Shown: piece after piece, positions 49,960 to 60,000 of the stretch | Layout of the letters: each line of letters begins with the position of its first letter | Numbering within the stretch: the stretch's first letter is position 1 | Source of the DNA: Polytrichum commune | Taxonomy: Eukaryota > Streptophyta > Polytrichopsida > Polytrichales > Polytrichaceae | Direction: 5' to 3' | Assembly (NCBI GenBank): GCA_950295325.1 | Contig: OX485805.1 | Coordinates: 41,628,758-41,688,757, forward strand | DNA length: 60,000 nucleotides | Notes under the pieces: model-generated | What the model saw: only the letters and a program-made list of their open reading frames with translations | The model's database searches: none | What the model was told of the DNA's origin: nothing | Position numbers and translations under genes: made by a program

Positions 49960-51427
49960 TTAAAGGGTCTAATAAAAGCTTACACTACTAGGTTTGTGGA
50001 TGATCCATATCAGTTGGGTCCTTGTGCATTGTTCTGGGGTTCATGGTGTTATGTCCGGAGTTAGGTCAAGCACAATGATTATGGTAAATATTATGGGTTG
50101 TGATATTAACGAGATATTTACACCAAATGCGTTGAAGATATTATTGTGGTTGCACATCATTTACCAACCCACGTTATCAAACATCTTAGATTTAAAGAGC
50201 AATTGGTGATGTCTCTTTTCAAATCTTGCTCGTTTTCCACAAACAAAGTAATCTATCTTGTTCAATCTCTCGTGTTGTTTTAAAAGACACCAAGATTGTC
50301 CCCTAACTCTTAGCCATTTGGATGGCAATGGTCATTCAAAGAGCAATTGCATGTACCTTCAAGAGACGCCTCCATGTCAAATTTGATGTTTTCTCCCTCG
50401 ATTTCTGGACTTCAAAAGTAAATTTATTCTCTTTGGATACGCATTCTCAATTACATTCATTTCACACCTTATTTGTAACTAAGAATGAAAGATTGAGAAC
50501 ATAGTGATTGATTGTGTAACTAAAGTTAAAACATCGTTTGCATACGTGATGGTGTATAATACAAACCACACTAAAGAGATGCAAAAGGGTAAGACACACC
50601 ATAAATATGCCCACAATATTTGCCATTGAATTAGTGCAATGATAGAATTATATGTGTTTTCACCTTGATTGAAATCAATGAAAACCAACTCGAATACGAA
50701 AGCCATCTAGCTATAGTCGCCTAGTAATCGTCAAACCATAAAATACCATCTTAACATAACAAAACTAGATGTGGTGTTCCAACTCACAACTTACACAACA
50801 AGCTTTTGAGTTTCACAATGCAAGCTATTAGAAGCAATGAAATTATTGGCAATGCACATCACATACAAAAACTAGCTCATACTTGCAAGTGACAAAACCA
50901 ACATATGAGTCGTGAGCAATTGACTTGTGGCGTTAAAATAATACATGCAAATCTACAAAAGCGGTAGATTTACAAATTTTGCAGCGATGCAATTTTCTAA
51001 TGACACGTGTGATTGCCCATGATGCATATCAATAGGCATACAAGCCAATTTCCACAAGATGTTGAATCTCATTGTTTCCTTTGTTAACATCCAATTCTCA
51101 CAAGTATACCAAAGCTAGGTGTGGTGTCCCATCTCGTGGCTTTGCATAACATACATTCGCCTTTTGTATAGTCTATCATTGGAAGCAATAGGCATGATCA
51201 AGTAACACAACATCTTTTGTTTCCAATATCAAGGTTTAACTTCTCAATATCAAGGTTTTTTAGGCACCCATTTAACTTTGTCTCACATGGAAGGGGAGGG
51301 GGGGGGGAGAGGGACCTTTCTTTTTGTACAAGTGTGGACTATTCTAGTGCCCATGGTGTGTTCTTCATGAATATTTGATATTAGCTTATACCGACTTGAC
51401 AACTTAAATTGCATAATAATATTCAAC
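49960..51427. other. AT-rich intergenic sequence, no gene recognised
   Basis: Short open frames on both strands have no recognisable features. The stretch 49980-50300 reads somewhat like a decayed coding sequence (several open stretches in shifting plus-strand frames), but I cannot identify it. A poly-G run of about 11 G lies near 51297-51307. Confidence 0.4.
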
Positions 51428-51600
51428 TCCTTGGTTGCGTTCCGTGGAACCATGTAGTAGGCGTGCATCATTCTCCTTTGATTCTAGGATTTTTTTGTCT
51501 TTGGAGAGCACTCATGTTATGGGTTGTGTGATTCTCAATAAGCAACTATAAATTCAAAGTTTTTTTAATTATAGCTTCTTTCTTTAGAAGGAGACTGTCA
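51428..51600 (+). repeat. dispersed repeat family C, copy 2
   Basis: Counterpart of 6420-6590 in the same orientation (TTGGTTGCGTTC, GCATCATTCTCCTTT, ACTCATGTT). Diverged; no coding content. Confidence 0.5.
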
Positions 51601-51699
51601 TCTAGTAGCTTAACAATGTTATGTGAGTTCATACAAAACAAACAAACTTTGAAATATCAAAGGCTCACAATTTTTTCATCGTTCGAGGTGGATGATTTT

Positions 51700-52140
51700 A
51701 CATGGGTGTTGCAACGCCCTAGGTATCCTTGATAATGTTGGGAGAACTTGTAAGACATGTAAGTTACATCATCCAAAAGTCACATTTATAGAGCGATCGT
51801 TTGCCTAGTATAGTGCGGAGCTTTGATGGGGGGGGAACAAAAAAAGAAAGTCTTCATACAAGGTTGCATATGATACCTTTCATAGGTGTTGCAAAGCCCT
51901 ACTAAAACTTGACAATGATGGGGTACCTTGACATGACAATGGAGTTTCATTCATCCATTTTCCGACCTAATTGCCATATTTGGGGATGAGAAGTGGGTAC
52001 ACCTCAAGCGGATACTCTCAAAGGACAAGGTCCGAGTTACGACAAAGGGGCCTTCTTCCAATTGATTGATACATGACATTCATCGATCCATTCAATAAGT
52101 TTGTCCCACATTGTTCCATAGGTGCTCCAAATCCCAATGA
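51700..52140. repeat. degenerate tandem repeats, period roughly 180-230 bp
   Basis: GGTGTTGCAACGCCCTA near 51703, GGTGTTGCAAAGCCCTA near 51885 and GGTGCTCCAAATCCCAA near 52120, each followed by TTGA.AATG.TGGG-like or related sequence. Strongly diverged; no gene. Confidence 0.4.
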
Positions 52141-52349
52141 CTTGTGTGGCAACAATGGTTGCCATTGACAAAGTTTTGAGTAGTAACAACATGCACTAAC
52201 TTAGCAAGAGCCAAAATGGCATATAGCTTAGGCTTAAAACTATGTGGGACCTCACGTGGGTCACTCTTCTTGACACCTTAAAAGCTGGATGGGTCGTAAG
52301 TGGTTTATTTTCCTAATCAGACCCCTATATTTGATTGGTACGTGGTTCA

Positions 52350-52665
52350 GTGAGGATCAAAGAGCAAACATCATAAAGACAGATGTTTAGAAGAGATTGG
52401 GTTATGTCTTCATATCTTGATGACTACTCTACGCTCAATAGTGAACACAATTGGGAGGACCTATTGTATCCAACTAAGAAATCCACAAACATGCACTTCC
52501 AATAGCCATAACTAATTCATGGGAGGTCCAATTTTCAATCTAGTTTTTGCATATGTTTCGTCGTAGATTCGCTATTGCAACACAAGTTTTGTTGTGTAAA
52601 TCCAATCGGTAGAAGTTGAAGAACATGGAAAACCAAATCAAAGAACATTCACATACCTTATATTT
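52350..52665 (+). repeat. dispersed repeat family B, copy 2
   Basis: Same family and orientation as 11516-11915 (GTGAGGATCAAAG, GTGAACACAATTGGGAGG, AACATGCACTTCCAATA, GTAGAAGTTGAAGAACATGG). About 80 bp shorter than copy 1 through internal deletions. Confidence 0.6.
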
Positions 52666-53169
52666 GAGTGGTACCTACCTATTTGGCAAGGCTTGTGGTT
52701 AAGAATAGACACCAAATAGACACGTGTTAAGATGAGGTTGGACTATGTACTCATAGTGTATTTAGCGCATTATATTCAACAATAGCTATGGTAGATGGGT
52801 CTTAAATGGTAACTATTTCTAAGCAACCCACTTATCTTGGGACATGAAACATATGATTAGTACGAGATAGTAGCAAATCCAAGTTGAAATTGTATTTACT
52901 TTCCTCATAATTTTGGAGTTCTTCTAAATATCTCATTCATTATCATAGTGAAGATTCTCGTGCTTAGTAAATGGTCATATAGGGCTCCCCCTCCCCGTCC
53001 TCCTCCCCCAAATATGTTGAACATCGAGCCTAAATTGGCTATCATATTTTGAGTACATCATCCAATCCCTTTTAAACATGTGTCTTTTTTCTTTTCTTTT
53101 TTGCCCCTTTTTGGTTTATGGTCTTGGAGCCACACCAAACCACATATTGTTCAAGTATAGGCCAATGAA

Positions 53170-53398
53170 CGAGAAGAAGCAACCACTAGTTGCAAATGAA
53201 CCAATAGGGTTTGAGAAATGACCGATTGAAGTTCAAGACTTCACGTAAATTACTTATCATTTTAGAATAACTTAGAGAATATACCTCAAATGAATGGAGA
53301 ATAATTGAAAGATTTCAACATGTAACCGATTGGACTTCGAAACCCTAGGATCTCAACCGATTATGCCCAAAAATCTCCCCGGACACTGGTATACGTGT
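53170..53398 (-). repeat. dispersed repeat family A (CCGGTT-rich), copy 3, inverted
   Basis: Read on the minus strand it starts CAGTGTCCGGGGAGATTTTT, then GGGCATAATCGGTTGAGATC, CTAGGG, GTCCAATCGGTTACATGTTG and GAGGTATATTCT, matching copies 1 and 2 in order. The CCGGTT sites have mostly decayed in the distal half. Confidence 0.65.
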
Positions 53399-53437
53399 TC
53401 AATTAAGATAAGTATTAAATTAGGCATGTCTATCTTA

Positions 53438-53550
53438 ACACAATTGGGAAGGCCCACATGATCACTTCAAAATACTTGTATGCTTCCAAGTATTTTCACC
53501 TCTTATAACTTTCTCATTCTAATTTTTTTGATTTTGAAATTGAAATGGTA
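53438..53550 (+). repeat. partial copy of dispersed repeat family B
   Basis: AACACAATTGGGAAGGCC, CTTCCAAGT, TATAACTTTCTCATTCTAAT and TTTTGATTTTGAAATTG follow the order of the middle part of 11600-11710. Diverged and truncated. Confidence 0.4.
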
Positions 53551-56408
53551 ATCTTCATGATTCACAAATTGCTATATAAATTAAGACAATTGCATGATTT
53601 GATTTGACACCGGGGGGTGCACTCCATTGTCAAGTTGAACATCATGTGCGATTAATTTTTAGAAATAAAATAAATAAAAATCTAATGTTTACATAAAGCA
53701 TCACCAAAATGGGTCAAAATTTTATTAAAATTTCTCCATGAGTAGATATGCACGGTATATATTACATAAAAATAATAATAACCAAATTTAAACATTTGTT
53801 TTAAAAAATAAAACATACCATTTCTAAGTAGCATGACGCAAAATTGAACTAAAACAATTACTAAATGAAGATGACTACAAAAAATATAAAAAGATATTAT
53901 CAATGATTATGTATATGTAGAAAAAAATTAAAAATTATTAATGGCATATAATATAGGGTAGCAAATTTTTATCGCATGTGGTTATGAAACATAAGGGATG
54001 TGATCGCCCCAAGGATTTGACAATCAAAATTGTGTGTGGAAGTGGAAGTGGAAGTGCCCACGTACCTTACTTGGTATTAGCCAGCCTTACATGTTTCTTA
54101 GCCACTTGAACCTTGTGCGACAGAAAATAGAGGCATGTTACATACACCCCCCCCCCCCACCTTAATTATTTTGCACAACTTACACTAATCCCATAAGTTA
54201 CTTAAGGTAAACTGCCACTACGGCTTAACTTGTGAAAGGAGGTTCTTCATGGCCTCTTCCACTTAATATAGGATTAGGTAACAAGTTGTGGCCATAGATG
54301 CAGAGGTCTTGATCTATGGTGGATATTCGTTAGGTAAAACTACCCTAACCCTAAAGTAATATTATTTTGGGGTTATATTAAGTTGTTGGTTTGATTCATT
54401 TATGGTTAAGTAAAAACAAAGTAGAGAGAGAGAGAACTTCAATTGAATTTTCTTAGCTTACTTTCAAGAATAATGTTTCTAGAATTTTGCCTTATAGATT
54501 CATTGTGGAATTTGGTGATCAATGGATACCTCAATAATTGTCTTGGTTTCTTTTTGTGACAACATATTTTTATGGCAAGGTTGATCAAAGTGACTTGTTT
54601 TTTAATTAAATATGGACATATTTTCAAAATCTATATTTTGTTTTTGGTTCTACAATTCTATGGGCAAATCCCGTTGGAACACTTTCGATATACTTGGATT
54701 TCATGGGAGATATGCGAATCCTCTGTACTTATTTGAATGTTATGCTCTTAAAACACAATGGAAAAACAACGTGTTCAATGTTAAATCTATATGAATAGAT
54801 GCTGAATAGTGAAAAGGTAATCGAAACAAATGCTATGCTATTGTCACAATCAATAGTGCATATTCTATTGGAGGATCCTACCATATAATCATGTCAGAGG
54901 ATCATGTGATAAAAATCAACATGTTATAATTTTGGACTTGGACTTAGTCCAATTTTACTTAAATATCAGTTGAGTTTCACTTACAAAAATTGTCAATCTT
55001 GTTAAGTCTCATAAAAAAACTACATTGATTCTCCCAAGTTGTGAGGGAAGGCTAATGGTGTGTGTGGAAATTAGTAAAGTGGATACGAAATTTATCTATG
55101 CTATGAAATTGGTGCCACCAAAAAATCTAGGAAAGTATTGTTCATCCCGACATTAATCACTGGAAATACTAATCATGGCAACATTATTCACTGAAAGTAT
55201 TGGCATTATTTGTCCTGACACTTCTCACTAACAAGCATGTATTTGCACCCTAGGGGTGGAATCTCCATTGGAAACCTAAATGATGTGTGTGGGTCACTAT
55301 AGGATTAAACCCCCCTATTTACGAGATTTCTATAGAGAAAAATATACGTATATGACTAACGACAAGCTCGAAAATGGATTCATGTATTCCTACTAAGCTT
55401 TTTAGTTGTATATGATAAATGCTTTCACTCCATCTACGAAATGAAATCCTAAATTAAATAGGCCTTTAATACTTATCAAATTCAATGAATGTTTTTTTCA
55501 TCTATAGTATGTTTTCCAACGATTGGTTCAAACAAACAAAGACGAGAGCATAATAACTTAGCTATGATATGGGGAGCAAAACTCCATGGAGCCGATGAGC
55601 ACTCCAAGAGCCTCCAATTTGCAAAACATAGAATTAAAATCCAATCTCTACGAAAGATGGACAATATAGTCATTGAAGACTATGACCATATGACAACAAT
55701 GGATGAAAACACAAATTGGATGAAACTAACACATAGGGTGTCCATTTCTCTCTGATTCTTAAGACCCCTTTTTGTGCATCTACCTTTAATCCAAAATTCT
55801 TAGTACCTTTTTAATTGTACACACCATAGAAAATATAATACGTCTCCTTTATGTATATTATGTATGCCAATGCCTCAAATAATACCTCTTCTTATTACTC
55901 ACGTTAGTTCGTACATTGTATGAAGAGTCCACCTCCCAAGTATTTCCATTTTTTTAAATCACTCTACAAGCACCTTACATGACACACTCATTCCCCTGAA
56001 ATGTATGATAAATGAGCATGTAAACTTAATATCACTCGATGAAGATTTCAACCCTCGCTAATTTTGAAAGTTGGCAAAATAATGTGCATTTTGGGAATTA
56101 GTACCACATGCACTAATTGGGATAATCGGTGTAGTAAACAAATATTGATTTGTGATTGGAGATTTTTCCTATAAAAACCAACAAGCACATCATAGAACTT
56201 GGCGTGTTTGAATTGGGTACTTGGCAATTGACCATTTGTGACTAACCTTGATCCACAAGTTTCCCATGAGTGCCATTGGGTTGTGGTGTTTGTTTTTGGT
56301 GGTATTCATCGAGACAAAACACAAATACAATCCATATCTTGATATTTGTGACCTTAAAAAAAAAATCAATTCAACAACTCAAAGCTTCAAGATTGTATTG
56401 TGTTCAAC
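53551..56408. other. AT-rich intergenic sequence, no gene recognised
   Basis: No protein or RNA gene seen. Contains a poly-C run near 54148-54159, telomere-like CCCTAACCCTAA at 54343-54354 and a short (GA)n near 54424-54434. Confidence 0.45.
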
Positions 56409-56563
56409 CACTACAAGGATTGTGGGTCGTTGCTTTTGGTTCTTTGTCACTACAAGATGCGACTCAATATCCCAATCTACTACAGCGACACATATGGAGA
56501 TTTAAAATTTACTATGTAGCAGCAAAGAACCAATGACAACGACCCACAATCCTTGTAGTGAAC
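56406..56563. mobile_element. 152-bp CACTA MITE with AAC target-site duplication
   Basis: The element is 56409-56560. Its left end CACTACAAGGATTGTGGGTC continues GTTG, and the right end read on the minus strand is identical for 24 bp; with mismatches the pairing extends to about 38 bp (..TTGGTTCTTTG). AAC at 56406-56408 and 56561-56563 is a 3-bp target duplication. The CACTA terminus, 3-bp duplication and long inverted repeat fit En/Spm (CACTA) transposons. No coding capacity, so it needs a transposase in trans. Confidence 0.85.
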
Positions 56564-58497
56564 AACATAAATATTGATGTCTAGTTCTACAATTTTAGAT
56601 AAGAATGCAATTTCACAACAATTACACTAAATTCTTACATTAATATAACATATATTAATTATCAACAAAAGATACTTATCTATGCTTGAATGTTGTCACA
56701 CGCCTTCAACTTCATCATGCAATTCAACGATCTCCCAACCAGTGACCGACATATACCGATTCTTTATATGGACTCTAAAAAAGGATGGTTGTAATGGGTC
56801 CTAACATGAGTGCATTACAAAACATTTTCTCAAAAACATTCTTTGGTTTTTGAAATGCTACAAATTTCAAAGAAGGCGAACTTCAATTATTTGTTGCAAA
56901 CAACAAGTAGATTCTAGACACTACGAGCATTTCATGAAAGCGTGGGCAAAGACCCATTTGAGCCTTTAGGATATACATTACCTCACCTTCTAGTTCTAAA
57001 CCCATGAATCACTATTCTCCTTGAGCAAATGTCACATGTTGTCATTGCATTGCTTGGACTTGTAGAAACCCCATAGAAACCCACATGTGTTTCATGAAGC
57101 AATTTATATAGTTGTCCACCTCAACGTCACATTGCATCATGAAGCAATTAACCGATACATTATTGTGGAACCCAAAATGGAAAATGATGTCATTGTTGTG
57201 GAAGGCGTTGTTAAATAAGTGGTTTGACAACTATGCCTATATCAAGACCATGCATTCTTACAAAGCGGTGGCTCAATGACCATGTCAACATGTTATCTCC
57301 ACATAGCTATAGTTTGAAATAACATGTGTCCTAAATTAGAAATAAAATTTGTCAATGTAGATTGCACACTTCAAAATCACATGATGTTAAATTTAGAGAC
57401 ATTCACTAGCATAAGTATCCTTTGGATGTGGTGCCAATGACAATAGAGCATGTTGTGAGGAATGATCTGACTTACAACCACTCTTAAGGTGTCCAAGAGT
57501 CTCAACAATTAAGCTAAAGTATTGGCATGATGCTTCGTTGTATGCAACTAAGCTTAGTCTCATTGCCACCAGTTTGAGCATATTCATTCTGAAGTTGTCC
57601 CTAAACTATAGCTACAGTGATCATCCATGCATTAGCTTGGGATCATAGGCCATCATGATTGGCTTGGGATTTGTGGCGTCTATGTAAACTCTATCACAGT
57701 GGATGAAGGAGATGTAACGCTATCGTTGACAAATTCCCTTCAAGGTTGATAGTAAATTCATTCAAAGTAGATTCCACCATACTAATCTAGGGTCTCTAAT
57801 GATATTTCCAAACCCAACTCATCTAGAAACTCATCTCAGCAAACAATACGATTCCATTGCATTTTCACCTCCACAATGGATGAGTTTATGTAGACACTAT
57901 GAATCCCTGGCCATTGTGACTATGGCTTGGGATTTAGATGTTGTACATCACATGGCTTGAACAAGCAACTGCTAAACTTATTAGCACCAAATATCATAAA
58001 ATTCAAACTAGTTCAATTTAAAACTTAATTGTCTAAGTTACACAAAAGCATGACGAAAGGGGTGAAGGACATCTCTCTCTCCCTCTCTCTCTTTATATAT
58101 ATATATATGCTATAACAAAGGCTTGTATCATGACTATTTCTTATAATTGCAATTCCAATCACAAGAGCATGTCTCCTACACCTCATGGTTTTGTTTAGTG
58201 GACTTTCACTGATTATTGTATTTAGTGTCATATGGTAAATTTATGTCATCATGGTAGATTTTCTAAATTAACTTCTTGTGAATGAGTTTACAAGTATGGT
58301 CATCCAATTTTACTTTTAGTTCATCCAAATGTCAATCGTTGAAACAAAAGCTTGGTGTATTTCGCATCCTAACATTTTTGTGATGAAAGATTATCACGGA
58401 TGATTGAAGTTTTGATGAAATCCACTTAGTAAATGATAGTAATAGAGACTGTGCATATCTATGATGTCCAAATATTTTTACAAGGAATGACAAATGA
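56564..58497. other. AT-rich intergenic sequence, no gene recognised
   Basis: Scattered short frames only. A compound (CT)n-(TA)n tract lies at about 58072-58108. Confidence 0.45.
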
Positions 58498-58611
58498 TGT
58501 TAGGTTTACATTTAGTGTTGGCAACACTACACGGACAATTTACAATTAATATTGAGCAAGACAAGTAGAATTGGTGACACTAAATACACTATTTAGTGCA
58601 ACATGTGGCAC
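58498..58611. mobile_element. CACTAAA-family fragment, copy 4
   Basis: Reverse-complement counterpart of 9359-9470: on the minus strand it reads GCACTAAATAGTGTATTTAG, TGTCACCAATTCTACTTG, GCTCAATATTAATTG and CACTAAATGTAAACCTAACA. The palindromic CACTAAA..TTTAGTG block is intact; outer termini are not found. Confidence 0.55.
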
Positions 58612-58930
58612 TACTAATTGTCCGCACGCCTTGCATTTGACACTATTCAAATATGTTTTCCCCATTGTATGTATTTTGACTCCTTTACATTGACTTTCAA
58701 GTTGGTCAACAGCATAATCTTTCTTGCTCTAGCATATGTTTGTAAAAAATTTTACATGCACCCTACCTTAGAATTTGTCACACTCGTGTTAGAAGCGTGG
58801 TAAAAAGAAATACTCCCTTTAGGTTCCTTGGTAGTTCATTTCAATTTAATCTCTTTGACTTAATTTGGGGTCTTTTATGATAATTACGGGGTAGAACTTA
58901 ATTAAAAACACACATTTCTTAAATTGTAGA

Positions 58931-59288
58931 GGGTTTTCAACATTTTTATCTTCAACTTACATGAGTGTTGTGAATCTTTGGTTGGCCACTTGACGGCTAA
59001 GGCTGCAAGGATTGTATTATAGGGCAATGAAACTATATATACTATATGAAGGGTTTTCAACATTTTTACTGTCAACTTACATGAGTGCTATGAATCTTTG
59101 GTTGGTCACTTGACGGCTAAGGCTGCAAGGATTGTATTATAGGGCAATGAAACTATATATACTATATGAAGGGTTTTCAACATTTTAACCTTCAACTTAC
59201 ATGAGTGCTATGAATCTTTGGTTGGCCACTTGACGGCTAAGGCTGCAAGGATTGTATTATAAGGCAATGAAACTATATATACTATATC
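58931..59288. repeat. tandem array, 3 copies of a 120-bp unit
   Basis: GGGTTTTCAACATTTT starts at 58931, 59051 and 59171, so the period is exactly 120 bp with no indels between the first two copies. Units differ at only a few positions (for example GTGTTGTGAATC against GTGCTATGAATC), so the array is recent. Each unit ends in ACTATATATACTATAT. No gene is encoded. Confidence 0.93.
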
Positions 59289-60000
59289 AAGAGAGAAAGA
59301 AATGAAGGGATGAACACGGAATTTTGGCCTAGTTGAAGTGGTTTTTTTAAGATAAATCAACCACTTTGTTGTAGTGGGGGTGTAGTGAGACGTCATGGGT
59401 CACAACAAGTATTATATGATATACAAGTCAATGCATTCTAAATTACCCCATCTTAGCATGCCTTTGCTTGACCCCTCCTTGATAATAACCCAAATGCGCA
59501 CCACAACTCATAGCATTCTTCAAGTATTGTCGCAACAATTCACTCAAAACATATCATTCCCAATGAATACTTGAGCATATTGCCAAGGCTTCGTTTGACA
59601 AGTGAATTAAGCTCCATTTCAAACATGACTTGGTGATTGTGACCTACTAGTTGCCACTAACCCCTTTGCTAGTCACCTCCCCCCCCCCCAATGGAACACA
59701 AAAGAATGAAATGGCCCACTTCACATGGGCCTTCCTAAATTGTGGAAGTGGTTTGTGGATAAGGTCCATGTTGTGGTGGTTCTCATTGGATATGTTACTA
59801 CGAGAGCTCGGCCACAAAAGAATACAATTAAATTTCCAAGTTATTTACGAACAATTTCTAACATGCTCAATGCCAATAGAAATGCCTTGCTAGCACCATC
59901 ACCATAAGTGGGAAGGTGGTGGAAAGTTAATATTAACATTTACTTCCGAATTGATTGTGTTGGCCCCATCTCTAATTTCATGTTATAGAATATCAGATTC
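59289..60000. other. AT-rich intergenic sequence to the window edge
   Basis: No gene supported. A poly-C run of about 10 lies near 59681-59690. Two overlapping frames at 59651-59907 are short, without recognisable features. Confidence 0.45.

Noticed and set aside
58931-59288. CRISPR-like array
   Set aside because: Three contiguous 120-bp units without spacers in plant nuclear DNA; a plain tandem repeat.

Overview
This is nuclear DNA from a land plant (streptophyte). The evidence is spliced genes with GT-AG introns, a nuclear-type tRNA-Cys, a full-length plant BIG/UBR4 E3-ligase gene, a plant-type adenylate kinase gene, and an AT-rich intergenic background full of small DNA-transposon derivatives (CACTA-like, PIF/Harbinger-like, foldback MITEs) and one tRNA-derived SINE. 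I cannot name the species. Short introns, very long exons and long gene-poor stretches would suit a seedless plant, but that is a guess.

Layout. 1-15.7 kb: no gene I can support; many dispersed short repeats and MITE-type elements. 15.7-19.9 kb, minus strand: a complete six-exon adenylate kinase gene (241 aa) whose exons are mostly too short to stand out as ORFs. 19.9-23.9 kb: divergent intergenic region with a GC-richer patch near 21.5-21.7 kb. 23.9-25.4 kb, plus strand: a single-exon GT4-type glycosyltransferase with an N-terminal membrane anchor (502 aa). 26.16 kb, plus strand: tRNA-Cys(GCA). 27.6-48.6 kb, minus strand: the BIG/UBR4 gene, rebuilt here as 18 coding exons joined by 17 GT-AG introns with consistent phases, giving 5,218 aa. 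48.6-49.4 kb: repeat-rich leader/promoter area of BIG. 49.4-60 kb: gene-free, AT-rich, again with dispersed repeats, a 152-bp CACTA MITE with target-site duplication and a 3 x 120-bp tandem array.

The genes look like independent housekeeping loci: AMP/ADP phosphotransfer, sugar transfer in the endomembrane system, tRNA supply, and N-degron/auxin-transport-linked ubiquitin ligation. I see no operon-like or clustered pathway. The most unusual structure is intron 1 of BIG. It consists largely of three tandem copies of a 250-275-bp unit, each carrying a copy of the exon-2 3' splice site; one decoy copy sits in a perfect 14-bp hairpin and another opens an in-phase reading frame. The mobile-element set is the other main content: several families can be defined from two or more copies inside the window, some with exact target-site duplications.
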